Assembly: GCA_938014215.1 (NCBI GenBank)
Contig: CALLRW010000016.1
Coordinates: 62,001-126,000, forward strand
DNA length: 64,000 nucleotides
Source of the DNA: an uncultured Alistipes sp.
Lineage (GTDB): Bacteria > Bacteroidota > Bacteroidia > Bacteroidales > Rikenellaceae
Reading direction: 5' to 3'
Part shown: positions 1-7,755 of the stretch, one piece after another
How positions within the stretch are numbered: the stretch's first letter is position 1
Layout of the letters: every line of letters starts with the position of its first letter
Made by a program: the position numbers and the translations under genes
The notes under the pieces: model-generated
Told to the model about the DNA's origin: nothing
The model's database searches: none
What the model saw: only the letters and a program-made list of their open reading frames with translations

Positions 1-1062
1 GAAGATTTTCAGCAGCAGTTCGCGCAGCAGTTCGCCGTCCGAGGCGCCGCCCGACCCCATGCCCTTGCTCTTGGCGTCGTATTCGCGCAGCAGCCCCAGC
101 ACCTGGAAGACCCGGCGGTTGTCCCACGCCGCGGCCTGCTGCTTGATCTCGCCCAGGACGAAGGTGTTGTTCTTGCGCAGGATGCGCATCAGCTCCTGAT
201 CCGACGGGAAGGGTTTGCCGCGGTGGCGGGTCTGCCAGCGGAGGTAGTTCACGATGAAGAGGTCGCGGAACTGGTTGAAGAGCGCCATGACGGTCACCAG
301 CAGCGGATTCTCCTTCGGGTTGCGGGCGAAGTGGTCGGCGATCATCAGCGCCCGGGCCGTATCGCGCGTGACGACCGCCCGGCACAGCTCGAAGTTGTTG
401 AAATCCTTCGAGATACCGATATTTGCCTCGATGTCGCGGTCGGTGATGCGGCGCGTCCCCTCGGGCAGCGAGACGGTGAGTTTCTGCAGTTCGTTGGCGA
501 TCTTCGTGATGTCGGTTCCGAGGTGGTCGGTGAGCATCGCGAGGGCCTTGGCGTCGATCTCCAGCCCGCGGCGGCGGATGAACTGCTGGAGCCAGGCAGC
601 GATCTCGTAGTCGCGCGGCCGCACCGATTCGAGCACCACGCCGTTTGCGGCGCAGCTCTTGTAGAGGGCCGAGCGCTTGTCGACGGACTTCTCCTTGTGG
701 CAGATGACGAGGATCGTCGTCGGCGAGGGTTTCTGGGTGTAGAGCGAGAGGCGGTCCAGCGAGCGGAGCTGCTGGGCCTCCTTGACGATGACGACCTGAT
801 ACTGGCCCATCATCGGCATCTGGCGGCAGAGGTTGACGATCTGCCCGGCCTCCGAGTCGCGGCCGTAGACCGTGATCTGGTTGAAGGCGCGCGAGGCTTC
901 GTCGAGGATCGAGCCGGCAAGGCGGTCGGCCACCGTGTCGATGAAGTAGCTCTCCTCGCCCATGAGCAGGTAGATCCCGGCGAAACGCCGGGCGTCGATA
1001 TCGCTCAGGATCCGCTCGCAGGCGGCCACCGAGTCCTTGAATTTGATTGAGCTTTTGGCCAT
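1..1062 (-). CDS. holA: DNA polymerase III subunit delta (3' end cut by window)
   Basis: Clamp-loader delta subunit, which opens the beta sliding clamp during chromosome replication. The reading frame starts at an ATG at 1062 and runs as 354 codons to the window edge without a stop; the last visible residues are LLLKIF. Family proteins are about 340-350 aa, so only a few codons should be missing. The N-terminus (MAKSSIKFKDSVAACERIL, then GIYLLMGEESYFID) fits the AAA+-like delta fold, which lacks a functional Walker A. It begins 1 nt after the tilS stop and is the third gene of a murB-tilS-holA operon. Recognition is from sequence pattern only. Confidence 0.85.
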   Translation of the reverse strand, partial: MAKSSIKFKDSVAACERILSDIDARRFAGIYLLMGEESYFIDTVADRLAGSILDEASRAFNQITVYGRDSEAGQIVNLCRQMPMMGQYQVVIVKEAQQLRSLDRLSLYTQKPSPTTILVICHKEKSVDKRSALYKSCAANGVVLESVRPRDYEIAAWLQQFIRRRGLEIDAKALAMLTDHLGTDITKIANELQKLTVSLPEGTRRITDRDIEANIGISKDFNNFELCRAVVTRDTARALMIADHFARNPKENPLLVTVMALFNQFRDLFIVNYLRWQTRHRGKPFPSDQELMRILRKNNTFVLGEIKQQAAAWDNRRVFQVLGLLREYDAKSKGMGSGGASDGELLRELLLKIF

Positions 1063-1063
1063 T

Positions 1064-2410
1064 TCAGACGATCTCCCGGGTGATTCGCAGTACGTTTTCC
1101 GTGGCGGCCGTCAGGCGGTATCGGTCGTCGATGCGGCGCCCGACGAGCCAGACGATGTCGTCGCCCGACAGCAGCACGAACTGCCGCTGCTTTTCGGGCA
1201 GCGAGACCTTGGCGTCGATCAGGAAGTCGCTGACCTTCTTGCGCCCGGTCATGCCGAAGGGGATGAACCAGTCGCCCTCGTGCCAGCGTCGCAGCGTGAG
1301 GGGGAACTTCAGCAGGTCGGCATCTACCTGGGCGATCTGCTCCGGGACGCCGAAGTTCTTGATCGTGTCGATGTCGCAGTATTCGAAGTAGAGGACGGCA
1401 TTTCCGCAGTAGCTGCGCTGGGCGCCGCGTTCGACCGTCGTGAGACAGTCGTCGTCGGGGGCGATCGGCGAGACGAGGATCCGTCCGCGGTCGATCGTCG
1501 CCACGCGGTCGCGGGCGTAGAAGCGGCGGCCGGTAGCTCCCTGTTCGAGGGCGTGGCACAGCGAATCGATCACGTCGCCCTTGAATCCGTAGGCCGAGTT
1601 GAGCAGCTCGTAGATGACGAATTCGCGCGGGAAGTCCGGATCGATGCGGTCGAGATGGATCGTGTCGATGCCGTTTTCGCTCGTGACGGCCAGGGCGCGG
1701 ATGCGTTCGATGCCGTGGTTGATGAAGAGCTGCGCATCGGTCAGCCGGGCCAGGTTGCGGCACATCAGGCTCGTAAACTTGGGGTTGATCTCGCGGATGC
1801 GGGGGATCAGCCCCAGGCGGATCTTGTTGCGCAGATACTTCGTCGAGCGGTTCGACGAATCCTCGCGGTAGGGGATGTGGTTGGCGGCGGCGTATTCGAG
1901 GATCTCGCGGCGCGAGGCGAACATCAGCGGGCGGATGATCTTCCCGACCTGGGTGGAGATGCCGGTCAACCCTCGCAGACCGGTTCCGCGCAGCAGGTTG
2001 ATGAAGAAGGTCTCGATCGAGTCGTCGGCATGGTGGGCGATGGCGATGACCGTGTATCCCTCCTCGCGGCTCAGTTCGTCGAACCAGGCGTAGCGCAGCC
2101 GCCGGGCGGCCATCTCCATCGATTCGCCGGTGCGTTCCATCTCGGCGGTGGTTTCGAAACGGCGGTTGTAGCAGGGGACGCCGTAACGTTCGGCCTCCCG
2201 GCGGACGAGCTCCTCATCCTCCTCGCTTTCGGCGCCGCGGAGCTGGAAGTTGCAGTGGGCCACCCCCACCGTGTAGCCGCAGCGGACGAACAGCGAGAGC
2301 ATGACCATCGAGTCGACGCCGCCCGAGACGGTCAGCAGGATGCGGTCGTCGTGTGTGGCGAGGTTGTTTTCGTCGATGTAGTGTTGGAAAGATTCGATCA
2401 GTGACATCAT
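1064..2410 (-). CDS. tilS: tRNA(Ile)-lysidine synthase TilS
   Basis: Cytoplasmic ATP-dependent enzyme that joins lysine to C34 of the tRNA-Ile CAU anticodon, making lysidine so that the tRNA reads AUA. The 448-aa protein has the N-type PP-loop SGGVDSMVML near residue 30, followed by the family's VAHCNFQLRGAESEEDE stretch and an IAHHADDSIET segment. The C-terminal third has the length expected of the TilS substrate-binding domains. It lies 6 nt downstream of murB and 1 nt upstream of holA, so the three are probably co-transcribed. Confidence 0.95.
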   Translation of the reverse strand: MMSLIESFQHYIDENNLATHDDRILLTVSGGVDSMVMLSLFVRCGYTVGVAHCNFQLRGAESEEDEELVRREAERYGVPCYNRRFETTAEMERTGESMEMAARRLRYAWFDELSREEGYTVIAIAHHADDSIETFFINLLRGTGLRGLTGISTQVGKIIRPLMFASRREILEYAAANHIPYREDSSNRSTKYLRNKIRLGLIPRIREINPKFTSLMCRNLARLTDAQLFINHGIERIRALAVTSENGIDTIHLDRIDPDFPREFVIYELLNSAYGFKGDVIDSLCHALEQGATGRRFYARDRVATIDRGRILVSPIAPDDDCLTTVERGAQRSYCGNAVLYFEYCDIDTIKNFGVPEQIAQVDADLLKFPLTLRRWHEGDWFIPFGMTGRKKVSDFLIDAKVSLPEKQRQFVLLSGDDIVWLVGRRIDDRYRLTAATENVLRITREIV

Positions 2411-2416
2411 GACTCC

Positions 2417-3424
2417 TTATAATATATTGACCTCGGTGTCGATGGCGATCCCGAAGCGGTCGAGGACACGTTGCTGGACGCGGCGGGCGAAGGCGATCAC
2501 CTCGCCGCCCGTGGCGCCGCCGTAGTTGACCAGCACGAGGGCCTGGCGTTCGTGGACGCCGACGTTCCCTTCGCGCCACCCCTTCAGTCCGGCCTGGTCG
2601 ATGAGCCATCCGGCGGCCAGTTTCACCCGTCCGTCCGGGGCGGGGTAGTGGGGCATCGCGGGGTAACGTTCGAGCAGTGCGGCGGCCACCGGAGCCTCGA
2701 CGACCGGGTTCTTGAAGAAGCTGCCGGCATTGCCCAGCACGGCCGGATCGGGGAGTTTCGAGCGGCGGATGGCGCAGATCGCCTCGCGGATGTTGCGCAG
2801 CGAGGCGCCGCCGCGGGCCTCGACCTCGCGTTCGACGTCGCCGTAGGCGAGCCGCGGGCGGGGCGTGCGCGAGAGTTCGAACTCGACGGCCGTGATGATG
2901 ACACGCCCCTTGAGCGTGTGTTTGAAGACGCTTTCGCGGTACCCGAAGCCGCAGTGGGCGGCATCGAGCGTGAGCATCGAGCCGTTCTCGACGCAGAACA
3001 TCTCGACGCGGCGGATCGTATCGGCAGCCTCGCAGCCGTAGGCGCCGATGTTCTGCACGGGGGCGGCGCCCGCCTTGCCGGGGATGAGCGAGAGGTTCTC
3101 GACTCCCCAGAGGTCGTGTGCAACGGCCCATTCGACCAGGTCGTCCCATTCGACGCCGGCCTCGACGCGGATGCGGACCGTGTCGCCCTCGTCGGAGAGG
3201 CACTTGATGCCGCGGGCCGCGGGGGTGACGATCAACCCGTCGTAATCCTGCGTGAAGAGGACGTTGTTGCCGCCCGAGAGGACCATCCATCGGTCGGGTA
3301 CCCCGGCGGCAAAGAGGGTGCGCAGATCGTCCGGCGAGTCGAACTCGATCAGCCGTGCCGCCTGCTGTTCGACGCCGAAACTGTTTCGGTCGCGCAGCGA
3401 GATGTGTTGAAATTCTCGAATCAT
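2417..3424 (-). CDS. murB: UDP-N-acetylenolpyruvoylglucosamine reductase MurB
   Basis: FAD enzyme that reduces UDP-GlcNAc-enolpyruvate to UDP-MurNAc in peptidoglycan synthesis. About 335 aa from the ATG at 3424 (MIREFQHISLRDRNSFGVEQ); an in-frame TTG three codons upstream is less likely. FAD-domain features are visible: VLSGGNNVLF, then the GxAGAAPVQNIGAYG region, the YRESVFK segment, and GNAGSFFKNP near residue 230. The length and C-terminal sequence suit a type I (E. coli-like) MurB. A TAACTTTG -7 box ends only 6 nt before the start codon, so the mRNA may be leaderless. First gene of the murB-tilS-holA operon. Confidence 0.95.
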   Translation of the reverse strand: MIREFQHISLRDRNSFGVEQQAARLIEFDSPDDLRTLFAAGVPDRWMVLSGGNNVLFTQDYDGLIVTPAARGIKCLSDEGDTVRIRVEAGVEWDDLVEWAVAHDLWGVENLSLIPGKAGAAPVQNIGAYGCEAADTIRRVEMFCVENGSMLTLDAAHCGFGYRESVFKHTLKGRVIITAVEFELSRTPRPRLAYGDVEREVEARGGASLRNIREAICAIRRSKLPDPAVLGNAGSFFKNPVVEAPVAAALLERYPAMPHYPAPDGRVKLAAGWLIDQAGLKGWREGNVGVHERQALVLVNYGGATGGEVIAFARRVQQRVLDRFGIAIDTEVNIL

Positions 3425-3430
3425 AATGCA

Positions 3431-3459
3431 CAAAGTTACGAATAATTTGCGTAACTTTA
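3431..3459. promoter_or_regulatory. Palindromic divergent promoter region, murB / DUF4301
   Basis: The 9-nt arms AAAGTTACG (3432-3440) and CGTAACTTT (3450-3458) form a perfect inverted repeat in the 57-nt gap between the divergent genes. Read on the minus strand the left arm gives TTCGTAACTTTG, the extended -7 element of this genome, for murB. The plus-strand arm gives TAACTTTA, one mismatch from TAnnTTTG, for the DUF4301 gene. No convincing -33 element was found on either side. The symmetry could be two face-to-face -7 boxes or an operator shared by both genes. Confidence 0.6.
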
Positions 3460-3481
3460 GTGCACCAAACCCATAACCTAT

Positions 3482-4915
3482 ATGTTTACCGAACAGGATT
3501 TACAGCAAATTGCCGACCATGGTCTGACTGCGGCCCAGGTCGAAACCCAACTGGAGAACTTTCGCCGCGGCTTTCCCTGGTTGCCTGTCGTGCGGGCGGC
3601 GTCGCCGTCCGACGGCATCGTGATGCTCGATGCGGCGGAGGCCGATGCGGCCGTGGCCCGTTACGAGAAGGCGGCAGCGGGGTTGGAGATCGTGAAGTTT
3701 GTTCCGGCCTCGGGGGCCGCCACGCGGATGTTCAAGGAGCTGTTCGCCTTCGTCAACGAGGGCAAGCGCGGCCCGGGCATCGATACGCTGTTGTCGAACA
3801 TCGAGCGGTTCGCCTTCTGGCCCGAGCTGAAGGCGGTGCTGCCCGCCGGGGCCGACGACCGGGCGACGGTCAACGCCATCGTCAACGACGGACTCGGCTA
3901 CGGCCATAAACCCAAGGGGCTGGTGACCTTCCACGCCTATCCCGACGGAGCCCGCAAGGCCGTCGAGGAGCATCTGGTCGAGGGGGCGGCCTACGCCTCG
4001 TCGAAGGGTGTGGCGCGGATCCACTTCACCGTCTCGCCCGAACACATGGAGGGCTTCCGCACGCTGCTTGCCGAAAAGGTGCCTCTCTACGAAAAACGCT
4101 TCGGCATCCGCTACGACATCTCGTTCTCGGTGCAGAAGCCCTCGACCGACACCATCGCCGTGAACCCCGACAACACCCCCTTCCGCCAGGAGGACGGCCG
4201 GCTGCTGTTCCGCCCGGCGGGCCACGGCGCGCTGATCGAGAACCTGAACGAGATCGACGCCGACGTGATCTTCATCAAGAACATCGACAACGTGACGACC
4301 GATGCGCGTCGCGGTGATACGATCCGCTTCAAGAAGGTGCTGGCCGGCGTGCTGCTCGACCTGCAGGAGCGGGCCTTCGAGTACCTCCGCGCCCTGGATG
4401 TCGACGGCTGCGAGCTGGAGCCGATCGCCGACTTCATCGAGCGGCGTCTGTGCGTGAAGCTGCCGAAGAATTACGATACGGCGATGCTGCGGGCGGTGCT
4501 CGACCGGCCGATCCGCGTCTGCGGCATGGTCCGCAACGAGGGGGAACCGGGCGGCGGTCCCTTCTGGGTGGCCAACCCCGACGGCACGGAGTCGCTGCAG
4601 ATTGCCGAATCGAGCCAGATCAGCCCCGACGACCAGTCGCTGATGAAGTCGGCCACGCACTTCAACCCGGTGGATCTGGTCTGCGGCGTCAAGACCTCGA
4701 AGGGGGGCAAGTTCGATCTGCGGCGCTACACCGACCCCTCGACGGGCTTCATCTCGTCGAAATCCTCGGGCGGCCGCGAACTGCGCGCCCAGGAGTTGCC
4801 CGGACTCTGGAACGGTGCGATGGCCCGCTGGAACACGGTCTTCGTGGATGTCCCCATCACGACCTTCTCGCCCGTCAAGGTGGTGCAGGACCTGCTGCGC
4901 CCCCAGCATCAGTAG
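3482..4915 (+). CDS. DUF4301 family protein
   Basis: A 477-aa cytosolic protein matching what I recall of DUF4301 (PF14134), a Bacteroidota family of unproven function. Visible features are KFVPASGAATRMFKELF near residue 80, which resembles the glycine-rich start of nucleotidyltransferase folds, then KPKGLVTFH, a central IHFTVSPEHMEGF segment and DADVIFIKNIDN near residue 260. There is no signal peptide or membrane segment. It is transcribed alone, divergent from murB, and closed by a strong terminator 20 nt after the stop. Any sugar-nucleotide or nucleotidyl-transfer role is inference. Confidence 0.8.
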   Translation: MFTEQDLQQIADHGLTAAQVETQLENFRRGFPWLPVVRAASPSDGIVMLDAAEADAAVARYEKAAAGLEIVKFVPASGAATRMFKELFAFVNEGKRGPGIDTLLSNIERFAFWPELKAVLPAGADDRATVNAIVNDGLGYGHKPKGLVTFHAYPDGARKAVEEHLVEGAAYASSKGVARIHFTVSPEHMEGFRTLLAEKVPLYEKRFGIRYDISFSVQKPSTDTIAVNPDNTPFRQEDGRLLFRPAGHGALIENLNEIDADVIFIKNIDNVTTDARRGDTIRFKKVLAGVLLDLQERAFEYLRALDVDGCELEPIADFIERRLCVKLPKNYDTAMLRAVLDRPIRVCGMVRNEGEPGGGPFWVANPDGTESLQIAESSQISPDDQSLMKSATHFNPVDLVCGVKTSKGGKFDLRRYTDPSTGFISSKSSGGRELRAQELPGLWNGAMARWNTVFVDVPITTFSPVKVVQDLLRPQHQ

Positions 4916-4934
4916 CCGCTTCCCGATTCGAAAG

Positions 4935-4965
4935 AAAAGCCCCGGTCCTTAGACCGGGGCTTTTT
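4935..4965. terminator. Intrinsic terminator between DUF4301 gene and crp-like gene
   Basis: A perfect 9-bp stem GCCCCGGTC (4939-4947) / GACCGGGGC (4952-4960) with a CTTA loop, an A-run on its left and TTTTT on its right. It can stop transcripts arriving from both convergent genes. Confidence 0.9.
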
Positions 4966-5016
4966 GTTTGCCGGAGAGGGCCGCCGTTTGCCGGGAGGCG
5001 GTTGATTGGGCCGGGT

Positions 5017-5628
5017 TTATTTCAGTTCGTATCCGCGTTCGGTTTTCCGCACAGTTCCCTGTTCGACCATCTGGGCGATCATGCGGGAGAGCGAGGGGCG
5101 CGCCACACCGAGGATGAAGGCCGCCTCCTGGAGGTTGCTGATGACGTGGTTGTCCTTCAGGTAGCCGACCACGCGCGAGGAGAGGCTCTGCAGGGCGAAT
5201 TCGTTGATCCTCCGGCTGAGGAAGAGGCTGTGGTCGGAGATGATCGTCAGGAAGTTGCGCAGTACGACGGGGTCCTGTTCGAGGATCTGCCGCAGACACT
5301 CGCTGCCGAGGACCCAGAGGTGGCAGTCGGCATTGGCGATGATCGAGACCGGATAGCGGTTTTCCGAGGCGAAGACGAAGGCCGAGGCGAGCGTATCGGG
5401 TGCCGTGAGGGTGTCGAGGGTAAGTTCGCGACCCTCTTCGCTGGTCATCTGGGCATAGACGCTCCCCTCGCAGAGCAGCAGCAGCGAGCGGCAGACGTCG
5501 TTCTGCAGGGCGATGAAGTCGCCCTTGCGATAGGTGGCGTATCGACCGGGGGAACGCTGCAGGGCCGACTCCATGATGGTGCGGTCGCCCCCTCGGAAGA
5601 GAGGCATGTCGAAAATTTCACATTCCAT
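5017..5628 (-). CDS. Crp/Fnr family transcriptional regulator
   Basis: A 203-aa regulator. Residues about 20-120 form a cNMP-binding-type beta roll (RKGDFIALQNDVCRSLLLLCEG, then the EGRELTLDTL region). The C-terminus is a winged helix-turn-helix with the recognition segment ILGVARPSLSRMIAQMVEQG near residue 170. The classical cAMP phosphate-cassette residues are not evident, so the effector is unknown. It is divergent from the fimbrial lipoprotein operon at 5892 and is a natural candidate to regulate it, which is inference from position only. Confidence 0.88.
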   Translation of the reverse strand: MECEIFDMPLFRGGDRTIMESALQRSPGRYATYRKGDFIALQNDVCRSLLLLCEGSVYAQMTSEEGRELTLDTLTAPDTLASAFVFASENRYPVSIIANADCHLWVLGSECLRQILEQDPVVLRNFLTIISDHSLFLSRRINEFALQSLSSRVVGYLKDNHVISNLQEAAFILGVARPSLSRMIAQMVEQGTVRKTERGYELK

Positions 5629-5698
5629 AAACGGATCGAATTTTGCGGTTCGGGGATCTGCCGTAACATGGGTTACCGGAAAACGGATCCCGGAGATC

Positions 5699-5706
5699 TA
5701 CCTTTG
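5699..5706 (+). promoter_or_regulatory. Possible -7 element for the fimbrial operon
   Basis: TACCTTTG on the plus strand matches TAnnTTTG and would give a leader of about 180 nt for the operon starting at 5892. No clear TTG is present about 20 nt upstream, so this is tentative. The 263-nt divergent gap holds nothing else gene-like. Confidence 0.35.
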
Positions 5707-5782
5707 CACCCGTTCCTTGAGCGGTTTTTGCTTGTGACCCGGGATCGGGCCCGGCTCTCGGCAGCGGGACGATTTGGATATG

Positions 5783-5814
5783 CAAATATAGCGAAAGACC
5801 GCAGGAAAAAACAA
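5783..5814 (-). promoter_or_regulatory. Promoter of the crp-like regulator
   Basis: On the minus strand a TATATTTG -7 box (5783-5790) is preceded by TTG (5812-5814) with a 21-nt spacer, the Bacteroidota arrangement. The leader to the ATG at 5628 would be about 150 nt. Confidence 0.6.
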
Positions 5815-5891
5815 GTTTATTGTTGTTTTTGTCGGATCACTCCTTCAGAAATTGCAGGAAAGTGAAATACGGATTCGATTTGACAGGTTTG

Positions 5892-7748
5892 ATGAAGAGA
5901 ATTTTTTACATTGTTTTGTGGAGCAGCCTGATGCTGGCATCGTGCGTGCGGGACGAGTGGAGTCCGGCGGCACCGGCCGTGTCGGACGGCGTCGTGTTCA
6001 GCCTGCGGGGTGCCGCCTATGACGATGGCGCAACGCGCGCGGCGGAAACCTCCGTGGCGGCCTACGACCGTGTGGAGTTCCGCGTGGTGGACGATACCTC
6101 GGGCGAGGTGGTCGGCGACCTCAAGGGGCTGTACGATCCCGCGGCTTCGGTGCTGCGGATCGAGGGGCTCCGCGAGGGTGACTACCGGCTGCTGGTGCTG
6201 GGCATCCGCGGCGACTGGACACAGGACCGGATGACGCTCCACGCCATCCGCCATATCGACGAGGAGTGGGTGAGCTTCCCGGACGATCTCGGGCAGCCGC
6301 TCGTGGCCGAATACTTCTATTCGCAGAGCCCCTTTGCGGTGCAGACGCGGGTTTCGCCCGAGGGGGTGGTCACCTCCGAGGTGACGGGAACCGAGACCCT
6401 CCAGGAGCGGATCATCGCGCGGGCCGACTTCGCCTTCACCTACGAGAATCCCTACGTCCGCACGGCGCGTCTGTCGACGCGGGCGACGCTCCGCGGGGCG
6501 CGTTTCCACACGGGAATGACCGGTGGCGGCGCCTTCACGGGCTGCAGCGACGAACTCTTGCTGGAGACGGATCTCGAGGCGGTTCCGACCTACTGGTTCC
6601 TGCCGATGACCGCGGAGACGACGCTCCGGGGCGAGATCGAGCTGGTGACGCGGACCTACCGGGGCGGTGAGGTGCGGCGGCTCTTCGACTTCGAGCTGGA
6701 GCGGCTCGCCCCCAACCGCATCGGACGCATCACCACGCGGGTGGTCCATCCGGACAACCCTTCGGGGACGATGTTCCTCACGCAGCGGGCCTACGACGAG
6801 GGCAACCACGGTCTGATCCTGCAGGACGGCGAGCCGAAGACGGTCTATACCGACCCTTCGCAGCGACGCTTCAACACGGCGGCTCCGCTTCAGTTCTCGG
6901 TGACCGACCGGGGCGAACTGCACGCTCGCTTCTATTCGCCGCGGGCCCTTTCGGGGGTGCTGGTGCGGGCGCGAATTCCGTCGGTCGACGACGAATACCT
7001 CGATCTGGCCTGGTTCGACAGCATCCCGCCCTTTGCCGACTTCTACGAGCAGCTGCCGCAGACGCTGCGTCCGACGGTGTGCCGTTCGGCATCGGGGCGC
7101 TGGGTCGACCTGCCGAAGATGGAGGCGGCGGACTTCGCAGGGATTGAGTTCGAGATCGAATCGGAGGATCCCTACTGGGCGAAACTGCGGAAGATCATCC
7201 ACGGGTGGACCATTGCCTTCAGCCTCTTCAACGGTGATCCCGACAAACCCGACGGCGGTCCCGTGGGCAACTGGATGGGTATCCGCCCGGTGCATTGCCG
7301 CGAGGCGGTGGCCTTCTTCCTGAACTTCACCTACATGATCGACATGCCCGAGCACGAGACGATCCTGCGCGAGAACCAGGACCGGCTCTACGGCAACGGC
7401 GGCGTCAACGACAAGGTGACTCCCGAACGGGTGCTGAGTCAGATGCGCCAGAGCCGCAACCTGAACGTCGGACTGGTCTACCCGGGCAACGGCGTCATCG
7501 GACTGGGCGGCGGCTCCTCCTACGGAGTCTATCAGCAGGCGTGGCTGCAGCACTACTTCAACACCTATTCGTGCGAGATCATGTTCCACGAGCTGGGCCA
7601 CGTGATGGGCTACAACCACAGCAGTTCGTTCACTTACGGACCCTGGGCGCAGGAGCTGATGAACCACTTCTACGTCAACCATCTGAGCGAGATGCCGATC
7701 GATTCGCCGACGTATCTCAACAGCAGTTCGAACCCGACCTTATATTGA
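5892..7748 (+). CDS. Surface lipoprotein with metzincin-type metallopeptidase motif
   Basis: A 618-aa predicted lipoprotein. It starts at the ATG at 5892 (MKRIFYIVLWSSLMLASC), a signal peptide with an LASC lipobox; an in-frame start 24 codons upstream would add residues before it. The N-terminal half is beta-rich and resembles fimbrillin/FimB-like lipoproteins (the EGDYRLLVLGIRGD region). The C-terminus carries HELGHVMGYNH near residue 566, a full HExxHxxGxxH zinc signature, so peptidase activity is plausible. It is the first gene of a four-gene pilus-like operon, 7 nt before the next gene. I do not recognise a named family. It may be a processing enzyme or anchor for the co-encoded pilins. 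Confidence 0.75.
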   Translation: MKRIFYIVLWSSLMLASCVRDEWSPAAPAVSDGVVFSLRGAAYDDGATRAAETSVAAYDRVEFRVVDDTSGEVVGDLKGLYDPAASVLRIEGLREGDYRLLVLGIRGDWTQDRMTLHAIRHIDEEWVSFPDDLGQPLVAEYFYSQSPFAVQTRVSPEGVVTSEVTGTETLQERIIARADFAFTYENPYVRTARLSTRATLRGARFHTGMTGGGAFTGCSDELLLETDLEAVPTYWFLPMTAETTLRGEIELVTRTYRGGEVRRLFDFELERLAPNRIGRITTRVVHPDNPSGTMFLTQRAYDEGNHGLILQDGEPKTVYTDPSQRRFNTAAPLQFSVTDRGELHARFYSPRALSGVLVRARIPSVDDEYLDLAWFDSIPPFADFYEQLPQTLRPTVCRSASGRWVDLPKMEAADFAGIEFEIESEDPYWAKLRKIIHGWTIAFSLFNGDPDKPDGGPVGNWMGIRPVHCREAVAFFLNFTYMIDMPEHETILRENQDRLYGNGGVNDKVTPERVLSQMRQSRNLNVGLVYPGNGVIGLGGGSSYGVYQQAWLQHYFNTYSCEIMFHELGHVMGYNHSSSFTYGPWAQELMNHFYVNHLSEMPIDSPTYLNSSSNPTLY

Positions 7749-7755
7749 TTTCTTC

